This document shows, piece by piece, positions 23,692 through 35,259 of a stretch of DNA of 64,000 nucleotides (the stretch's first letter is position 1; each line of letters opens with the position of its first letter). The translations under genes were made by a program, and so were the position numbers. Source of the DNA: Coenobita brevimanus (taxonomy: Eukaryota > Arthropoda > Malacostraca > Decapoda > Coenobitidae). The stretch lies in contig CM064669.1 in NCBI GenBank assembly GCA_032717465.1, positions 42,973,853-43,037,852 on the forward strand, given 5' to 3'. The notes below the pieces were generated by a model that saw nothing but the letters and a program-made list of their open reading frames with translations, was not told where the DNA came from and did not search any database.

Positions 23692-23804
23692 ACTTTACTA
23701 TCGATGTGTATCAATTAGTGCAGCTATTTAGGAACGGGAAAAGTACATAATGCACATAGAAAAAACGAAGTCTTGCGAATATTTACTTTAAATCTATCTA
23801 TCGT

Positions 23805-24571
23805 TTAACCCGTCACGTCCCGAGGTTTTCCGCACCTCCGACATCCCCCAATCCCGAGGTATTTTCGATTTTTTTTTTTTTTGGCTAAAACCTTCGCTTT
23901 TGGTGAGAAACATCGAAAATTCATAGAGAAATCGTTCACCTGAGGTTTAAAATACTCAATCCAGGTAGGAGTTCCTCCTTACTTGACTGGGTTTTCTAAC
24001 ATGCTGGCACCAAAGAGAACTAGTTCTATGGGAGGGTAACTATTTTATCCACTCATAAACGGTATTTATTTATTTACTTGGTACGAATTTATATGTAGTA
24101 TGAGAGTATATTGGTTTTCAAGCAGTAATAAAGGCATTATAAGCATTGTTTCACTCACTAACTAATCACCACCCCTGACCTTTTTTTGCCACATTACCTG
24201 ATCATTATTTCTGAATGTTTCTTCTTCTAATGCTGTGTAAACATTGTCCTCCACATTGTCATCGATTGGGGAATCACTCTGGCCCTGAATATCTTTACTG
24301 GCCAGGTCACTGGTAACAGGTGAATTGCCAAGACAATGGTGTGAGGGGGGGAGGGGGGAGGTTATGCAGTGTAAGGCATTGTCCCTGCTTGGCATCTTGT
24401 AGAGGAATAGAGGAAGGTGTCCCGTGTATACATATGAAAAATCACGCGTGAAAATTGAAAACTGTGCAAATTAGGGACCTTCCAATTGCACGACGTACCG
24501 GTACGACACCAGGACTGGCATATGCAAATCGTTGCAACTTACCCATACGTCGACGGGACGTCTCGGGTTAA
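23805..24571 (-). mobile_element. piggyBac-type element, internally deleted
   Basis: TTAA stands at both edges (23805-23808 and 24568-24571), as for piggyBac insertions, which target and duplicate TTAA. Immediately inside, the left end reads CCCGTCACGTCCCG and the right end, on the opposite strand, reads CCCGAGACGTCCCG: an inverted repeat with two mismatches in 14. The interior is 759 bases, far shorter than an autonomous element of about 2-3 kb. A minus-strand frame (24395-24162) starts 172 bases inside the right end, where a transposase would begin. The frame is described separately. Confidence 0.75.
24162..24395 (-). pseudogene. Possible N-terminal remnant of a piggyBac transposase
   Basis: A 77-codon frame on the minus strand starting MPSRDNALHC, with an acidic stretch DDNVEDNVYTALEEE near its centre. 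An acidic, poorly conserved N-terminus is usual for piggyBac transposases. The catalytic domain is absent: sequence after the stop leads to the other element end. The call rests mainly on position inside the TTAA-flanked element, since the peptide itself is too short and variable to identify. It could also be chance. Confidence 0.4.
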
Positions 24572-26230
24572 ACAAACAAGAGCCATAGCTAGTTCAAAAC
24601 GAACCAAAATAAGAACCTGTCGTGGAAGACTATTTGTCTACCTAACAATGTTTCTATCTATCTATTTATCTATCTACCTATCTATATGTCAGTCGATCTA
24701 TTGTCAGACGTCTCTGCCATATGTTCGTTAAGGGTGACCACCACAAAAATGTATGCAGGCTCAATATAAGTTATCGATATGTTCCAAATGACACAGCTCT
24801 AGCCACACAAATATATATACCATTTTCACCTTATACTGGCAAAGATTTTGGTTCTTTTGCAACCTACTTTGTTCTACACTTTCGTTGCGTCCTTTTTTTC
24901 CTGAGCATTACCTACCCTTGTCCTGCCGCTGTCATAAAAACTGAATGGACAGTTCTGGAGAAAACAGCCATATAAAAGTTCCAATAATCACACCAGATTA
25001 TCCAGAAATACAATGTTAGGTGTTATGCCATTGATACTGCACCTGGTATGAAATGAGTGAGGTACAGGAGAGGACAGGTTAGTCCCATTACGGTACACAC
25101 TTAAATCTACGTCAAGGGCGAGTTTGAACCCAGAAATAGCAGAATCTAAGATCGGGTGGCGAGGGTATTACCACTAAGCTACCATGGAAGAAAATGTTAA
25201 CTAAAATCCATGTCCGGGAGATGGCAAACAACACTAAAATATCATATATGTCAAGATTAAGCCCAGCCTAATTAATCTACTTTCCTGTAAGACACTGATC
25301 CACTAAACGTGTGCCAAACTTCATGAGGTTTTTCTTGGTCTAGTTTCAAATAATAAATCTTATATCAAGAACGAACCAATTTTCAATCATTATGTAGCTA
25401 CAGTTACTGATGACCTTATGAGATACAATGGTCTACTCGTAATTTACCCGTAAGGTCACATGCCATATTAGCTCCCTAACGGTTGAGAATTGGACCCATG
25501 ATGATACTACATTATTTTAATATTCAAAATAAGCACAAGGACCACCTCACCTTTGGTAACCTTTATCCAGGGCAGTGTGTTTATACATGACAGGATTAAT
25601 ATAGCTTACGTGGCTTCATTTATTACCGTGTCTTACAGCCAAACAAAGGAAGAAGTAAACAGTGGCAAAGCTCATTATGAACTTATGAGTACTTCCCAGA
25701 AACAAGAGTGCAATCGTTTCTAAATTATATACATACCAAGACGAGTCAGTCGTCAGATTTATACGGGAAGTGATCACGAAACATGGCAAATTATTACCCA
25801 AGAATGTCACATCACTAACATTCTTCCTACTATTTTCAATTACTGTACATGCAAAACCTGTGTTCACTATTTTCTCTTCGCTCTTATACTTTCTCATATG
25901 GCTATCCATTCAAGTTCAACTGCAACAGTGGGAAGAAAATAATAATACCGATTCAAACACTTATATACCCGGTATATAAAACGACAATCAACGGCAAATT
26001 ACGGCTCATAACTGCAATGGATTGTAAGACTCATTACAGTAACTATCAATTAATTATAGTCCTATACCACATTAAGCGAAAAAAGAAAATCACCATCAGA
26101 AACTGGTTATTAAATCGAACAAAGTCCGAACATTTACATCGATATATTTTCAAACTATTTTTATTTTTGTTTATTTATCTGGGAAAATCCTTTTACATTT
26201 ATTTCCTTTTTTCTTTTCTTCATCTAATAG
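24572..26230. other. No recognised feature except a tRNA-like segment
   Basis: Contains short (TATC)n-like runs near 24652-24680 and the tRNA-like segment at 25115-25185, listed separately. The overlapping frames at 25616-26331 show no domain. No gene called. Confidence 0.45.
25115..25186 (-). mobile_element. tRNA-like segment (SINE head or tRNA relic)
   Basis: On the minus strand, TAGCTTAGTGGT (plus 25170-25181) is one change from the A-box consensus, and GGGTTCAAACTC (plus 25120-25131) is one change from the B-box consensus, 38 bases apart. The pieces GTAGCTTAGTGGTAATACCC and CTCGCC recall a glycine-type tRNA head. The arms do not pair cleanly, so I do not call a functional tRNA. Confidence 0.5.

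Positions 26231-26237
<7 letters not shown>

Positions 26238-26306
<69 letters not shown>
26238..26306. repeat. (CT)n microsatellite
   Basis: Pure CT run of 69 bases, followed by purine-rich sequence. Confidence 0.99.
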
Positions 26307-26310
<4 letters not shown>

Positions 26311-26485
26311 GGAGGGGATAATGTGGGTTAAAGATGGAGGGGATGGTGTAGGAAAGATGAGAGGAGGTGAAGGACACGAGGTGGGAAAAATGTAGAGATG
26401 AGGCAGACCAGAGAAAACTGAAGGGAGAAGTGGAGACGTACAGATAGGAAGTGGAAAAGGTGTCACAGGAGGAAGTGTAAAGGGA

Positions 26486-27009
<524 letters not shown>

Positions 27010-27600
27010 GTCTGACCTTTAAAGGTTGAAGTTCATGGTACCGGTACTAAATGAAAGGCCATATAGGATTTCCTCTATGTTGATGGAAGTAAATATCTCT
27101 TTATTTTCAACAGTTTTCGACTTGGTCCTCTGAAAATACGTGACCTTGCGTTTGACCTTTCAAGGTCACTCAAAGGTCATGGTGCCAAATGAAAGCCCAT
27201 ATGAGACTTCCTATATCTTGATAACAGTAAATAATCTTCAACCAGTGTCGAGTTATAGCCCCCTGAATATCCGTGAGTTTGAGTTTGACCTTTCAAGGTC
27301 ACTTATGGATAATGGTCATGGTACTAAGCCCATATGGGACTTCAATTATGTTGATAATAGTAAATATCTATGTGCAACCAGTTTCGAGTTACTGTCCCCT
27401 GAATATCCGTGACCATGAGTTTGACCTTTCAAGGTCACTCAAGGTCAAAGGTCTTGGTGTCAAGTGCATGCCCATATGGGAGTTCCTGTATACTCATAAC
27501 AGTATATATCTATTCAACTGGTTTCAAGTTATTGCCCTCTGAAAATTCGTGACCTTAATGTTGACCTTTCAAGGCCACTTGATTACCTCCAAAATTTAAT
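27010..27600 (+). repeat. 135-140 bp satellite with TGACCT/AGGTCA pairs
   Basis: Units begin at about 27013, 27151, 27285, 27421 and 27562 with TGACCTTTCAAGGTCA or a variant. Each continues with further AGGTCA-like words, a CCCATATGGGA-like block, TGATAACAGTAAATAT and TCCGTGACC. TGACCTTTCAAGGTCA is two six-base nuclear-receptor half-sites facing outward with four bases between. The fifth unit breaks down after about 30 bases and passes into the tail described in the next entry. Confidence 0.92.
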
Positions 27601-27745
27601 CACTTCCTTTTGAGACCAGTGCCCACGTATCCTGAAAGTTTCACGCAATTTCATTCAGCTGCTTTCCGAATTGTTGCCAACGAATAAACAAACAAACTCG
27701 ACCAACAACAATACCTCGCCGGACTCCGTCAGGGCGAGGTAATAG
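27600..27745 (+). mobile_element. 3' tail of the satellite-bearing element, ending in a hairpin
   Basis: After the last satellite unit the sequence runs ATTTCATTCAGCTGCTTTCC, then an AAACAAACAAAC stretch, then CCTCGCC and GGCGAGG separated by 12 bases, which would form a GC-rich hairpin, followed by TAATAG. I recall similar tails (AAC-rich, then a GGCGAGGTAA-type end) in repeats of other marine invertebrates. Central tandem repeats plus a terminal hairpin resemble Helitron-like mini-elements. That class is a guess, as no CTRR end is visible. Confidence 0.45.
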
Positions 27746-28200
27746 GCAGGAAATTGCCTTCCTGTAACCACAGTGTTTGTGATGACGGAATAATCTTTAA
27801 TTGGAAATGTAGTTGATGTGTTATCAATGCAGTTAATTTTACACGCACCGGCCGCTGGCAATCACTAAGGAGAGAGGTCGTTACTTACAAGCTCGATAAA
27901 GCACAGAAACTGATGGTGGTTCTTAATAACGCTAACTGTAGCAATTACAGGAATAATAAAGAATGACAACAACACTACTACCTTCCTGGTTTTATTGGAC
28001 AACAGCATCCCTGGCAGAGGCTTTAACCCTTCACTGCAAGGACGCCGTTTTAATATATTCTTTTATCTTCAAAAAATGGGATGGGATTAGAACCCCCCCC
28101 CCACCGTCCTCACACCTCAACCTCACCTTATTGGGGTTATTTGCTGTAATGGCTCTTGTGGAATCATTAGGGATAAATATACTTCAAGCAGATAAATAAA
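27746..28200. other. No recognised feature
   Basis: No gene or clear repeat. A CCCTTCACTGCAAGGACG block near 28027 resembles the leading part of R1. Confidence 0.4.
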
Positions 28201-28870
28201 ATCTACCCTCGTACAATTATATTCAGACCTGGGGGAAATATTTGCCAGTGAGGTGGGTAATGGCGTCTGTTTTTGACCGTCACTACAAGGGGGAGCGGGG
28301 TCTCTCTTCACCTGTATAAAATCGTCTGGCGGCAGCAGGAAAAATATCAAATACGATGATACCGTATTTATAAAGTCATCTCTCAACTGCTTCATTGCGG
28401 GAAGTCTCTGTTCAGCAGAATAATTTCGTTTGATTAACATGAGTAAAAGGACCGCCAACTAAATACGTACGTAGCCATTCGCCATAAGTATCCTTGAGAG
28501 AGGCCTAAGTCATGTACACCTTCACTACGACAGGTATTTTATAAAAATAAATCGTCTGACGGCAGCAAGAATAAAGTTTGAGCAGTATGCAGAACAAAAC
28601 CAAGTGCTCTGATCCCTTCACCAGGCAAGGACTCCTGCTGACTGAATGAATTAACCCCTTCATTAGCGCTGGTCTCCCTAGGCTGATTAAATTATCCTCC
28701 ACCAGGCATGGTCTTCGTTAAGTTATATAAACTTAACCCCTTCACCAGGAAAGTGTTCCTGGGGCAGAATAAATAACTCCTTCCCTTGAAACAGTGGGGT
28801 AATGCTGGCTGATAGTTACGAATATCACAATATTTTTCACTAGCAGGAGTAACCGGCGTTGCCCGGGAAA
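28201..28870 (+). repeat. R1 degenerate repeat cluster
   Basis: Clear cores stand at 28314-28345 (TATAAAATCGTCTGGCGGCA) and 28547-28577 (AATCGTCTGACGGCAGCAAG). Between and after them are repeated CCCTTCACCAGG, CTCCTGCTGACTGAATGAAT and CTTCACCAGGAAAG blocks, which look like other parts of the same unit with the core decayed. No coding potential. Confidence 0.7.
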
Positions 28871-28954
28871 AAACCTTATAATCGTGCATACCGGCATTAC
28901 CTGCGACATTGCATGACTACTCCTCCCGTGGGAGAAGACCATCTGGGTACCATT

Positions 28955-29315
28955 TTACCCACCCATCTTGCCTACCCACTCACTCACACTTACCCATCCA
29001 TCCTGCCCACCCACTCATCCACACCCATCCATCCTGCCCACCCACTCAACCACACTTACCCATTCATCCTGCCCACCCACTCACCGACACTTACCCACCC
29101 ACTCACTCACACTTACTCATCCATCCTGGCCACCCATTCACCCACACTTTCCCACGCCTCCTGTCCACCCACTCACCCACCCACGCTACCCCACCACACC
29201 CACCCAACCCTGTCCTACCACACCAATCCTCCCTGCCCATTCACACCCACCCATCCACTCAACCTTGCTCACCTACCCACCCGCCCAGTCCACCCCACCA
29301 ATCCGTTCATCCATC
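28955..29315 (+). repeat. CCCACCCACTCA-type minisatellite
   Basis: Degenerate units of roughly 28-35 bases built from CCCACCCACTCACCCACACT and TACCCATCCATCCTG. The right half becomes irregular. Three overlapping Pro/His/Thr-rich frames (28859-29419) come from this C-rich strand. Confidence 0.9.
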
Positions 29316-29752
29316 TGATCCATTGTAGGCTAGCTAATAATGATAAGGTTATAGAAAAAAGAAAACTCTACAGCAACTGGCTACAAGGGTTGAAAAAAAT
29401 CACCGATTTAAAAAAATAAAATAAATAAATAAAAATCGATTTTTTAAAAATCAGATTTTCTTTATTTAAATCAGATTTTTTTTTTTAAATCTGTGATATT
29501 TTTTCCCAACCTTGTTTGTGCCTTTGGGAATTCTGTCACAAGAGTACCATACTGGGCCTTTTTTTCCTCCCACCTGCGCAATGCGTCCATTAGGCATGAT
29601 TATATATTACTGTTCAAATAAACAGACTTACAAAATTGAAAATAATAAATGTGAATGGGAAGTGGGAGTAAAGCAATGCACCACAGGCTAGCACTTCTTT
29701 GTATGGGGAAGGTTACTCACACTCAGAGTTGGAAAAATGGCATACATATACA

Positions 29753-29753
<1 letters not shown>

Positions 29754-29826
<73 letters not shown>
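29754..29826. repeat. (AT)n microsatellite
   Basis: Perfect AT run of 73 bases inside the hAT-type element. Confidence 0.99.
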
Positions 29827-29828
<2 letters not shown>

Positions 29829-30095
29829 TCAGCCGTTTGAGTATCCACTGCAGGACCGGCCTATCCCGACCGAAGTCGGGACGATACAGCCAATGTATCT
29901 ATACCAAGTGGCTTAGCTGTGTGGTAGAGATTGTATGTAGGGAGAGAAGTGCTTGTTAATGTAATTGTCGTGTTGGAGTGGCTTTGGATGTGTCTGTTGT
30001 CTGTGAACCAAGTGTAATCGGCCCGTACAAGCCGACTGGGTGCAAGCATACTTTATAGTACGCGACACTGGTTCAACCACAGCATCCCTGGTGTC

Positions 30096-30097
<2 letters not shown>

Positions 30098-30173
<76 letters not shown>
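30098..30173. repeat. (TA)n microsatellite
   Basis: Perfect TA run of 76 bases, ending six bases before repeat X copy 2. Confidence 0.99.
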
Positions 30174-30178
<5 letters not shown>

Positions 30179-30179
30179 A

Positions 30180-30935
30180 TACGGAACAGAGAAAGATAAC
30201 GTACACTTTAAGTGAGAATACTAAAAATCACTACTGTCCCGTAAAGTTCCAGGTTCAAACAAAAGAGTTAGGTAAAATTACAAGTTAAAGTTTAATGCTC
30301 AAACTAACAACAAAACATTCAGGACTCATAAGGATAATGTAATGGCAAAAAACAGGTTAAATATATGGTTAACTGCAATAGCCTCTATTAACACGAAATT
30401 AGCATGAGTAAATTTATCTAAGTCAGCCCTGATAAAATGAAAATACCAGATAATACTCAGTGAATGCAAGATATATTATTACAGATACGAAATATTATGA
30501 ACAATAGCCGACATTAAACTTTACATAAATCACAAAAAAACTTCACTAGGCCTAAGAATTAACACCATATGCTACACAGTACAAGAAAAAATGCAGTATC
30601 ACTTATACTCAAATTACACAGCTGCTAGATGGTTGGAGACTTCCTGAGCACTCACAACAATAACTGTACAGGGGAGGACAGAGATGTGAACAAAATGGGG
30701 AGTAGATCTAAGTGGCCATAATGCAGAGACTGATCTCATTATATAGGGGCCGGCAGAGCTTGATACAACTTGTAAGAAGGATGCGCAAATGAAGCCATGG
30801 GGACAGAGTTGACAATCCTGCTCTGAACAACAGAAAGAACGACTTACTCTACTATAAGGGTAGAAGGGGGAAGTGAGGTAGAACACGCTCGTGATCAAAC
30901 ATGCAGCATACTGTACGTTAGAATTACACAAAGGA

Positions 30936-30939
<4 letters not shown>
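30180..30939 (+). repeat. Dispersed repeat X, copy 2
   Basis: Matches 55-819 along its whole length with scattered substitutions and small indels. (TA)n lies at both edges (30098-30173 and 30938-30997), consistent with insertion into a TA tract, or with TA tracts belonging to the element. The longest frame, 30614-30931 on the minus strand, is interrupted in copy 1, so no conserved protein is indicated. Confidence 0.85.

Positions 30940-30997
<58 letters not shown>
30938..30997. repeat. (TA)n microsatellite
   Basis: Perfect TA run of 60 bases abutting the right end of repeat X copy 2. Confidence 0.99.
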
Positions 30998-31001
<4 letters not shown>

Positions 31002-31510
31002 TTTAATCTTTAATATATTTAAATCAGATTTTTAAAACTAAATTGATTGTTTTACTTAATTGGATTTTTTTTTCACTTTTATGAAGACTTTTTTTTTTTT
31101 TGTACTAAACCTTTACCAATGTTAAATGAAATAATATTTTGGTATCATACATTTATTACTCGAAAGTTGCTATGCAACTTGAAAAGACATGATGCATTAA
31201 AGGCTTTCCTAAACGGAGCACTTATCATCACAGAGCCTTCGTTCCTCTGTTTTTTAACATTTATCTTGTAACAAAAGGCAATCACTTGTGCCTGACTTGA
31301 TCAAGATCAGTACAGGAAGAGTACAGGCCAAGCAGACTTAATGCATCTGTACAATACACATAAATCACATTCTGTTATCTTCATTTTTACTGTGTTTATA
31401 TTTTAAAAAATCACTTTTGATTTAAATCATGATTTTTTCACTGATTTAAATCGATTTAAATCACATGATTTAAATCATTCGATTTAAATAATAAAAACCC
31501 TGCTGGCTAC

Positions 31511-32235
31511 CATGCTGACTTGATATTTTTTAATTGGTTCTAATCTTGGCCACCAGGGGCACCACTTTAGCAACTGTAATGTACTAATTCAAATTCGTCG
31601 TAAAAGTTACACATATTAGAGTTACTCTGAGAGTTCTACATGCATCCTCCTCAACATTTATAAAGGACTGACAGACAAACACACTCACACAAACATTCTC
31701 TTTTACAAATAGCCGGATACAGCATCACATCAACCGGCAGAAATTATGCCCACCTAATGATACGCTTATTCTGATCAGCACACCCATTATATACACTTTC
31801 GCTTGATTTTATTTTATGATTCACAGTTTTATGTTAATACAGCTTACGAGTATCTATGTAAAATGTTGTATTTAGTTGCACCAAAAACATATACAACAAG
31901 GGTTCCATAATACTTGTTGGATATGGCATGTTTGCACGACATTAATATGTGTTTACTGTATTTACATAAGGACTCGGACTAATACACTTTAAGACAACTT
32001 ACCTCGCCATAAATGAAGGAGAAAAAGGAAAGGCCTTGGTGTACATAATGATGACAACCACAACACTTACCACTATATTCTGGGCACACGTCACTAATTT
32101 TCTGATATTCTCTGCCTTATGGTTCCACACATTAACGGTTGGTAACATTTCCAATTTTAGTAGTCTCTCTATATTACCTCGGACGACAGCAACAATGAAA
32201 CAATGAAGACTTCACTATAGGTTTAATGTTAATTT
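31511..32235. other. No recognised feature
   Basis: Flank of the hAT-type element. No gene or named repeat recognised. Confidence 0.45.
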
Positions 32236-32690
32236 GAGAAACACCCCAGTCACTTTACCAAGCAATGTTTAGGGGAAACTCCACACAGTTACTAAGCAAT
32301 GTTTGTACGGCACTGCAGTCACTTTACGAGGCAACGTTAATTCCAGTCACTTCACTATGCAACGCTAATTCCAATAATTTTACTGGGTAAGGTTAAGTCC
32401 AGTCTCTTCTTACACCACGTTAATTCCAGCAACTTCCCGAGGCAACGCTAAGGTCAGTCATTTCACAATGCACCATTAATTCCAGTCATTTTTAACGCAA
32501 CGTTAATTTCATAAACTTCACCAGGCAACGTTAATTTCAGTCATTCACTAGGCAATCCTAAATCCAGTCATTTCACTTCAACAGGCAATCAACTCCTTTC
32601 ACAAGGAAACTCTGTGTCTGGTCATCAGTAATAAGCAGTCATTGTTTATGAGGAATGCCACATTCATTTTACCAAGCAACGTTTTAATGA
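32236..32690 (+). repeat. Degenerate satellite, period about 35-40 bp
   Basis: About eleven diverged units near TCCAGTCATTTCACTAGGCA followed by ACGTTAAT. Clear examples lie at 32339-32500 (AATTCCAGTCACTTCACTATG, AACGCTAATTCC, AACGTTAATTTC). The left flank and last units are weaker. Non-coding. Confidence 0.8.
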
Positions 32691-33680
32691 TTATTTTATG
32701 TTTATTTATATTAGCACAACTGTCAGAGAGATTAATTGGTATTATTATTTTATGATTCCCATGGAAGATAGCGTAAGTTAATACGTGTGTGACGGCAAAA
32801 AGTGGAAAGTTGAACCGTACGTGAAAATTTATCCAGTCAAATCAGCTCTCCACACAACGAGGATGGAGGGTGGGGAGGACGGGTGGGGAGGGGAGGGGAA
32901 GGGCCATGAGAGTGGGGAAGTGTGTAAGGCGGGGGGATGAAGGAGGGATGATAATACCATACCGATCGCTATATTTTAAGCCTTTTTATTTATTTATTTA
33001 TTTTCTTTTTCTGATATATCCTTCACCTCCCATGCCAACATTACACTTGCTGATATATCTGTAGCAGTTGAAGAGTAAGGAAAAGTGATTTAAGGGGAAA
33101 GGAGAATAAAACGAACTTAAGACCAAAGGCAAGGCAACAAGCGGTTCAGGCCAGCCATGCCTCCCTGCCCGTCCACTCCCCCCCCCCACCACACTTCCGT
33201 ATCATTATTATGGGTACATCACATACTGTATCTGCCACATTTCACATCACATCTCACACTGCCGTACTCCACACATCACAAACTACCACATCCTTCCCCC
33301 TAAACATCCCTATCCTGAATTTTCCAACCTTCCTACTCCCCCGTTAAATCCCATCTCCTGCCCCTCCAACCCTCCCATCCTCCAATGCAGTACTGCCACT
33401 ATCCCTCTGGTCTCCCCAGCACCCTATTATTCACTCTTAATGACCCTCACGCAATGACAGGCATTAATCGATGCCTTCTTCTACTCCTGCCTCCCCACTA
33501 CCCACATCAGCCCTAATCCCAACCCTCGCAGGAAAAAAAAAAAAAAAAAAATCTAGATACCATTTCTTGTCCTTTACACTGACCCGAATACTAGATGAGC
33601 CACAATAACAGATTATGGTCCAGCACACATTTTGCTTGCACTCTCAATATCTGCCACATGATAGTTTGGCTCCTGTGACT
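32691..33680. other. No recognised feature
   Basis: Includes a G-rich run (32860-32945), a C-rich low-complexity run (33170-33530) and a 19-A run at 33533-33551. No gene recognised. Confidence 0.45.
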
Positions 33681-33684
33681 TGCG

Positions 33685-33860
33685 CGGCGGGATAAAATCG
33701 TCTGGCGTTATCAGCAACAGAATATTACAGCTGTCCTTATCAGGAGAAGGTCAGTGGTGCTGATAATTAACCCTCTGATTCCCACTACTCTGTCACTGAA
33801 AAAAAACATTTGGTCTTATCAGAAATTGAATACTCCGTGTTTCGGTTTCCACCTGAAGGA
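33685..33860 (+). repeat. R1 repeats
   Basis: A clear core, GATAAAATCGTCTGGCG, lies at 33690-33707 and a decayed one (ACATTTGGTCTTATCAG) about 115 bases later, with a CAGCAACAGAATATTACAG continuation as in other R1 copies. Confidence 0.65.
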
Positions 33861-35250
33861 AGCGAACCAATCCCACAACTTGTACACCAAGTCGTAGTTG
33901 CATGAAATACGGTGATCCTTGGTTATGAGATTGGAATTAGTCTCATTGGTTGTTAATCTATTCCAGCATCCAGTCTGACTATATGCGGTCATCAAATGGT
34001 CTGAAACAGGTTTATGATCTTGGTCAGGTCAGAAGAGACGCGCTATGGAACTGTCCCAATCGTGTGAGGGTTAATAGGGGTGTGTGTATAATATGGAAAA
34101 TTAAATAATTCAAGAGACATGTAAGACTGCTGTGTTATAAAGAATACGACCCTTGTAGCAGTGTCAAGGCTCCAGCCCACACCGCCTACGGATGGCGCCA
34201 TAAGTGTCACATTACCCTCACATACGGCCACATTAATTTGTCTCTTCTGCCATATTAGTTTCCCTGACAGCAGTATTACCATCTGCTGCTGCTGTGTTTA
34301 CGTTCTGTGCTGGTGGGGGATCAATCTGGACGTTCTTGTTCGGTGTGACATTTGTTTTATGCGGAAAATTCGGGAAAGAAAACAAGAATGAACCCTTTTC
34401 AATATAAAAGAAGATTGTGCCTAGAGTAAACATACCTGTCTGATGTAGGAAAACAGCATCTGAAAGTTGTGACTGTTCTGGAGGAGTTAAAGGAAATACC
34501 CATTCTCTTTCTCAGGTTCAAGTACTACTCATTAAAGTAAGTGGTAACCGTAATGTACATCGGAATACAGTACTGTCATTAAAACACAGGTTAAAATTAA
34601 AATTCGTGGGTTTAGGTCATCTCTCTCGTAAAATTTCAGATACACTAGTGGTAGAAGTTTTATCAACAAAGAACAACTATCGTGATTAAAGAACCCTAAA
34701 ACTGTCCTTTGATGAAAGAAACTGAAAAAAATATGACTGATGATGATCAAAGAGAAGCGAAAAAGAATAAAACGTAGGAACATAGAATTATCTATGCCCT
34801 CTCCGTCTGAGTTGTGTGTAAAGACGGGGGGTTCAGGCTAAGTGGCCGCTACACCTCCCTACCTTCTACCCGGTATTTCTGTATTATCCGCGACTTCCTG
34901 TGCTTTTTATGTTCCACTTCAGGTTTGTTAATCCTCTATATGTTTTGTATCTTCAATCTCTTAGCCTGTATAAAATCATGGAAGGTGAAATTCTAAAGTA
35001 TTATCATATCTTTGACCTTTTTTTGGTACACATCATATGGAGTGTTAATATCTCTGGAAAAAGATTAGCACTTTTGTTTTTCTTTTCAGTTGTTGTAGAC
35101 TTGCAAGACTGGGTAGGTGTGAGATGTTCCCATGGCTATTAGATGTAATGGATGGGGTTATGGAAGAGCTGTGGAGAGTTATGGAGGACGGAGGTTGGGG
35201 GTGGGAGGGTGGTATTAATGGTGAAGAGAGGACTATCGTCAATCCGATGC
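33861..35250. other. No recognised feature
   Basis: Short frames on both strands (60-83 codons), none with a recognisable domain. No repeat unit seen. Confidence 0.45.
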
Positions 35251-35259
35251 TGACTTAAC

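Larger units (their letters stand above)
29377..31510. mobile_element. hAT-type non-autonomous element with 8-bp target duplication
   Basis: CTGGCTAC occurs exactly at both edges (29377-29384 and 31503-31510), the 8-bp duplication length typical of hAT transposons. The interior (29385-31502, 2118 bases) starts AAGGGTTG and ends AACCCTG, close to the usual hAT CAGGG ends. Both subterminal regions are rich in GATTTAAATC-like palindromes (29395-29500 and 31390-31490). There is no transposase frame. Nested inside are (TA)n tracts, about 270 bases of unclassified sequence and repeat X copy 2 (30180-30939). Confidence 0.85.

Noticed and set aside
28859..29419. Three overlapping 116-186 codon Pro/His/Thr frames
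   Set aside because: C-rich minisatellite; every plus-strand frame is open over the same span.
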